NCBI GenBank assembly: GCA_947385955.1
Contig: CANDNA010000011.1
Location: 23,539 to 87,538 of the forward strand
Source: an uncultured Clostridia bacterium
Lineage (GTDB): Bacteria > Bacillota > Clostridia > Lachnospirales > Lachnospiraceae
Reading direction: 5' to 3'
Length of the DNA: 64,000 nucleotides
Each line of letters begins with the position of its first letter. The first letter of the stretch is position 1. This document shows, in pieces, positions 63,826 through 64,000 of the stretch. Position numbers and translations under genes: made by a program. The notes beneath the pieces are model-generated. The model had not been told where the DNA came from. It searched no databases and saw only the letters and a program-made list of their open reading frames with translations.

Positions 63826-64000
63826 ATATTTTTCCTGTTTTATCACTTCATATTTTTTTCTCCATATTCGCTCCATTGGATTGGCTACACATGTGTAACC
63901 AATTTATTTTCATCAACTTTTCATACATTTTTCAAACTTCTTTATTTCTATAGCAATCCAACAAATTATTGCACATAATTACACGAACGAAACCACCCTG
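63826..64000. other. AT-rich end of the window without a recognised gene
   Basis: The last 175 bases are AT-rich and contain no gene I can support. On the minus strand the stretch at about 63810-63850 still reads like a frame-shifted upstream part of the DUF1016 remnant (KYEVIKQEKYELIARVEQ). A 22-base inverted repeat at 63881-63902 is listed separately. Confidence 0.5.
63881..63902. repeat. 22-base near-perfect inverted repeat
   Basis: TTGGCTACACATGTGTAACC continued by AA reads almost the same on both strands: one mismatched pair, with a perfect 12-base core TACACATGTGTA. It may be an operator for a regulator gene outside the window, or chance. It has no loop, so it is not a terminator. Confidence 0.35.

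Noticed and set aside
1..64000. CRISPR arrays, tRNA or rRNA genes, complete insertion sequences or prophage
   Set aside because: I saw no regularly spaced repeats, no tRNA- or rRNA-like segments and no transposase, integrase or phage structural gene.

Overview
The window looks like a chromosomal segment of a Gram-positive Clostridia, most likely Lachnospiraceae. It has a B. subtilis-like mbl-flhO-flhP order, comF next to yvyF, a cdaA-cdaR-glmM operon, HPr with the regulatory Ser46, strong AGGAGG ribosome sites and SigA promoters with TGn-extended -10 boxes. I cannot name a species. There are no rRNA or tRNA genes, no CRISPR array and no intact mobile element.

Bases 1-35000, minus strand: one very long surface-polysaccharide locus read leftwards from a promoter at about 35080. 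It begins with GDP-L-fucose synthesis (gmd, fcl, manC). A membrane protein, glycosyltransferases, a priming phosphoglycosyltransferase, a Wzz-like chain-length protein, an EpsG/Wzy-like polymerase, more glycosyltransferases and an ABC-type lipid-linked-glycan flippase follow. A promoter before pseB then opens a complete pseudaminic acid (Pse) operon: pseB, pseC, pseF, pseI, a GNAT-formyltransferase fusion in the place of pseH, a PIG-L deacetylase and pseG. After it come an O-acyltransferase, a WecE-type aminotransferase with a GNAT (dTDP-Fuc4NAc-type sugar), polyprenyl-phosphate sugar transferases and several GT-C-like membrane proteins. A protein at 19824-20891 carries the EDG and HP motifs of bacterial sialyltransferases and is the best candidate for the Pse transferase.

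Bases 35000-44500: a YuiD-like protein and a secreted CotH-kinase protein (plus strand); ugd facing a dolichyl-phosphate-mannose-synthase-like transferase and a UDP-xylose synthase; rfbD translationally coupled to leuA; and ptsH.

Bases 44500-61100, minus strand: housekeeping blocks. These are the c-di-AMP/GlcNAc operon (membrane protein, cdaA, cdaR, glmM), recD2-comF-yvyF, mbl with flagellar rod genes flhO, flhP and a FlgJ-like rod-binding protein, and uvrB-uvrA.

Bases 61100-64000: an AT-rich accessory patch. DUF2971 and RhuM genes sit between intact uvrB and a decayed second copy of the uvrB 5' end, followed by the remnant of a DUF1016 (YhcG) nuclease gene. This looks like a small island or the edge of a larger one. 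The most unusual material is the modified Pse pathway, its candidate transferase, and the uvrB-flanked island.
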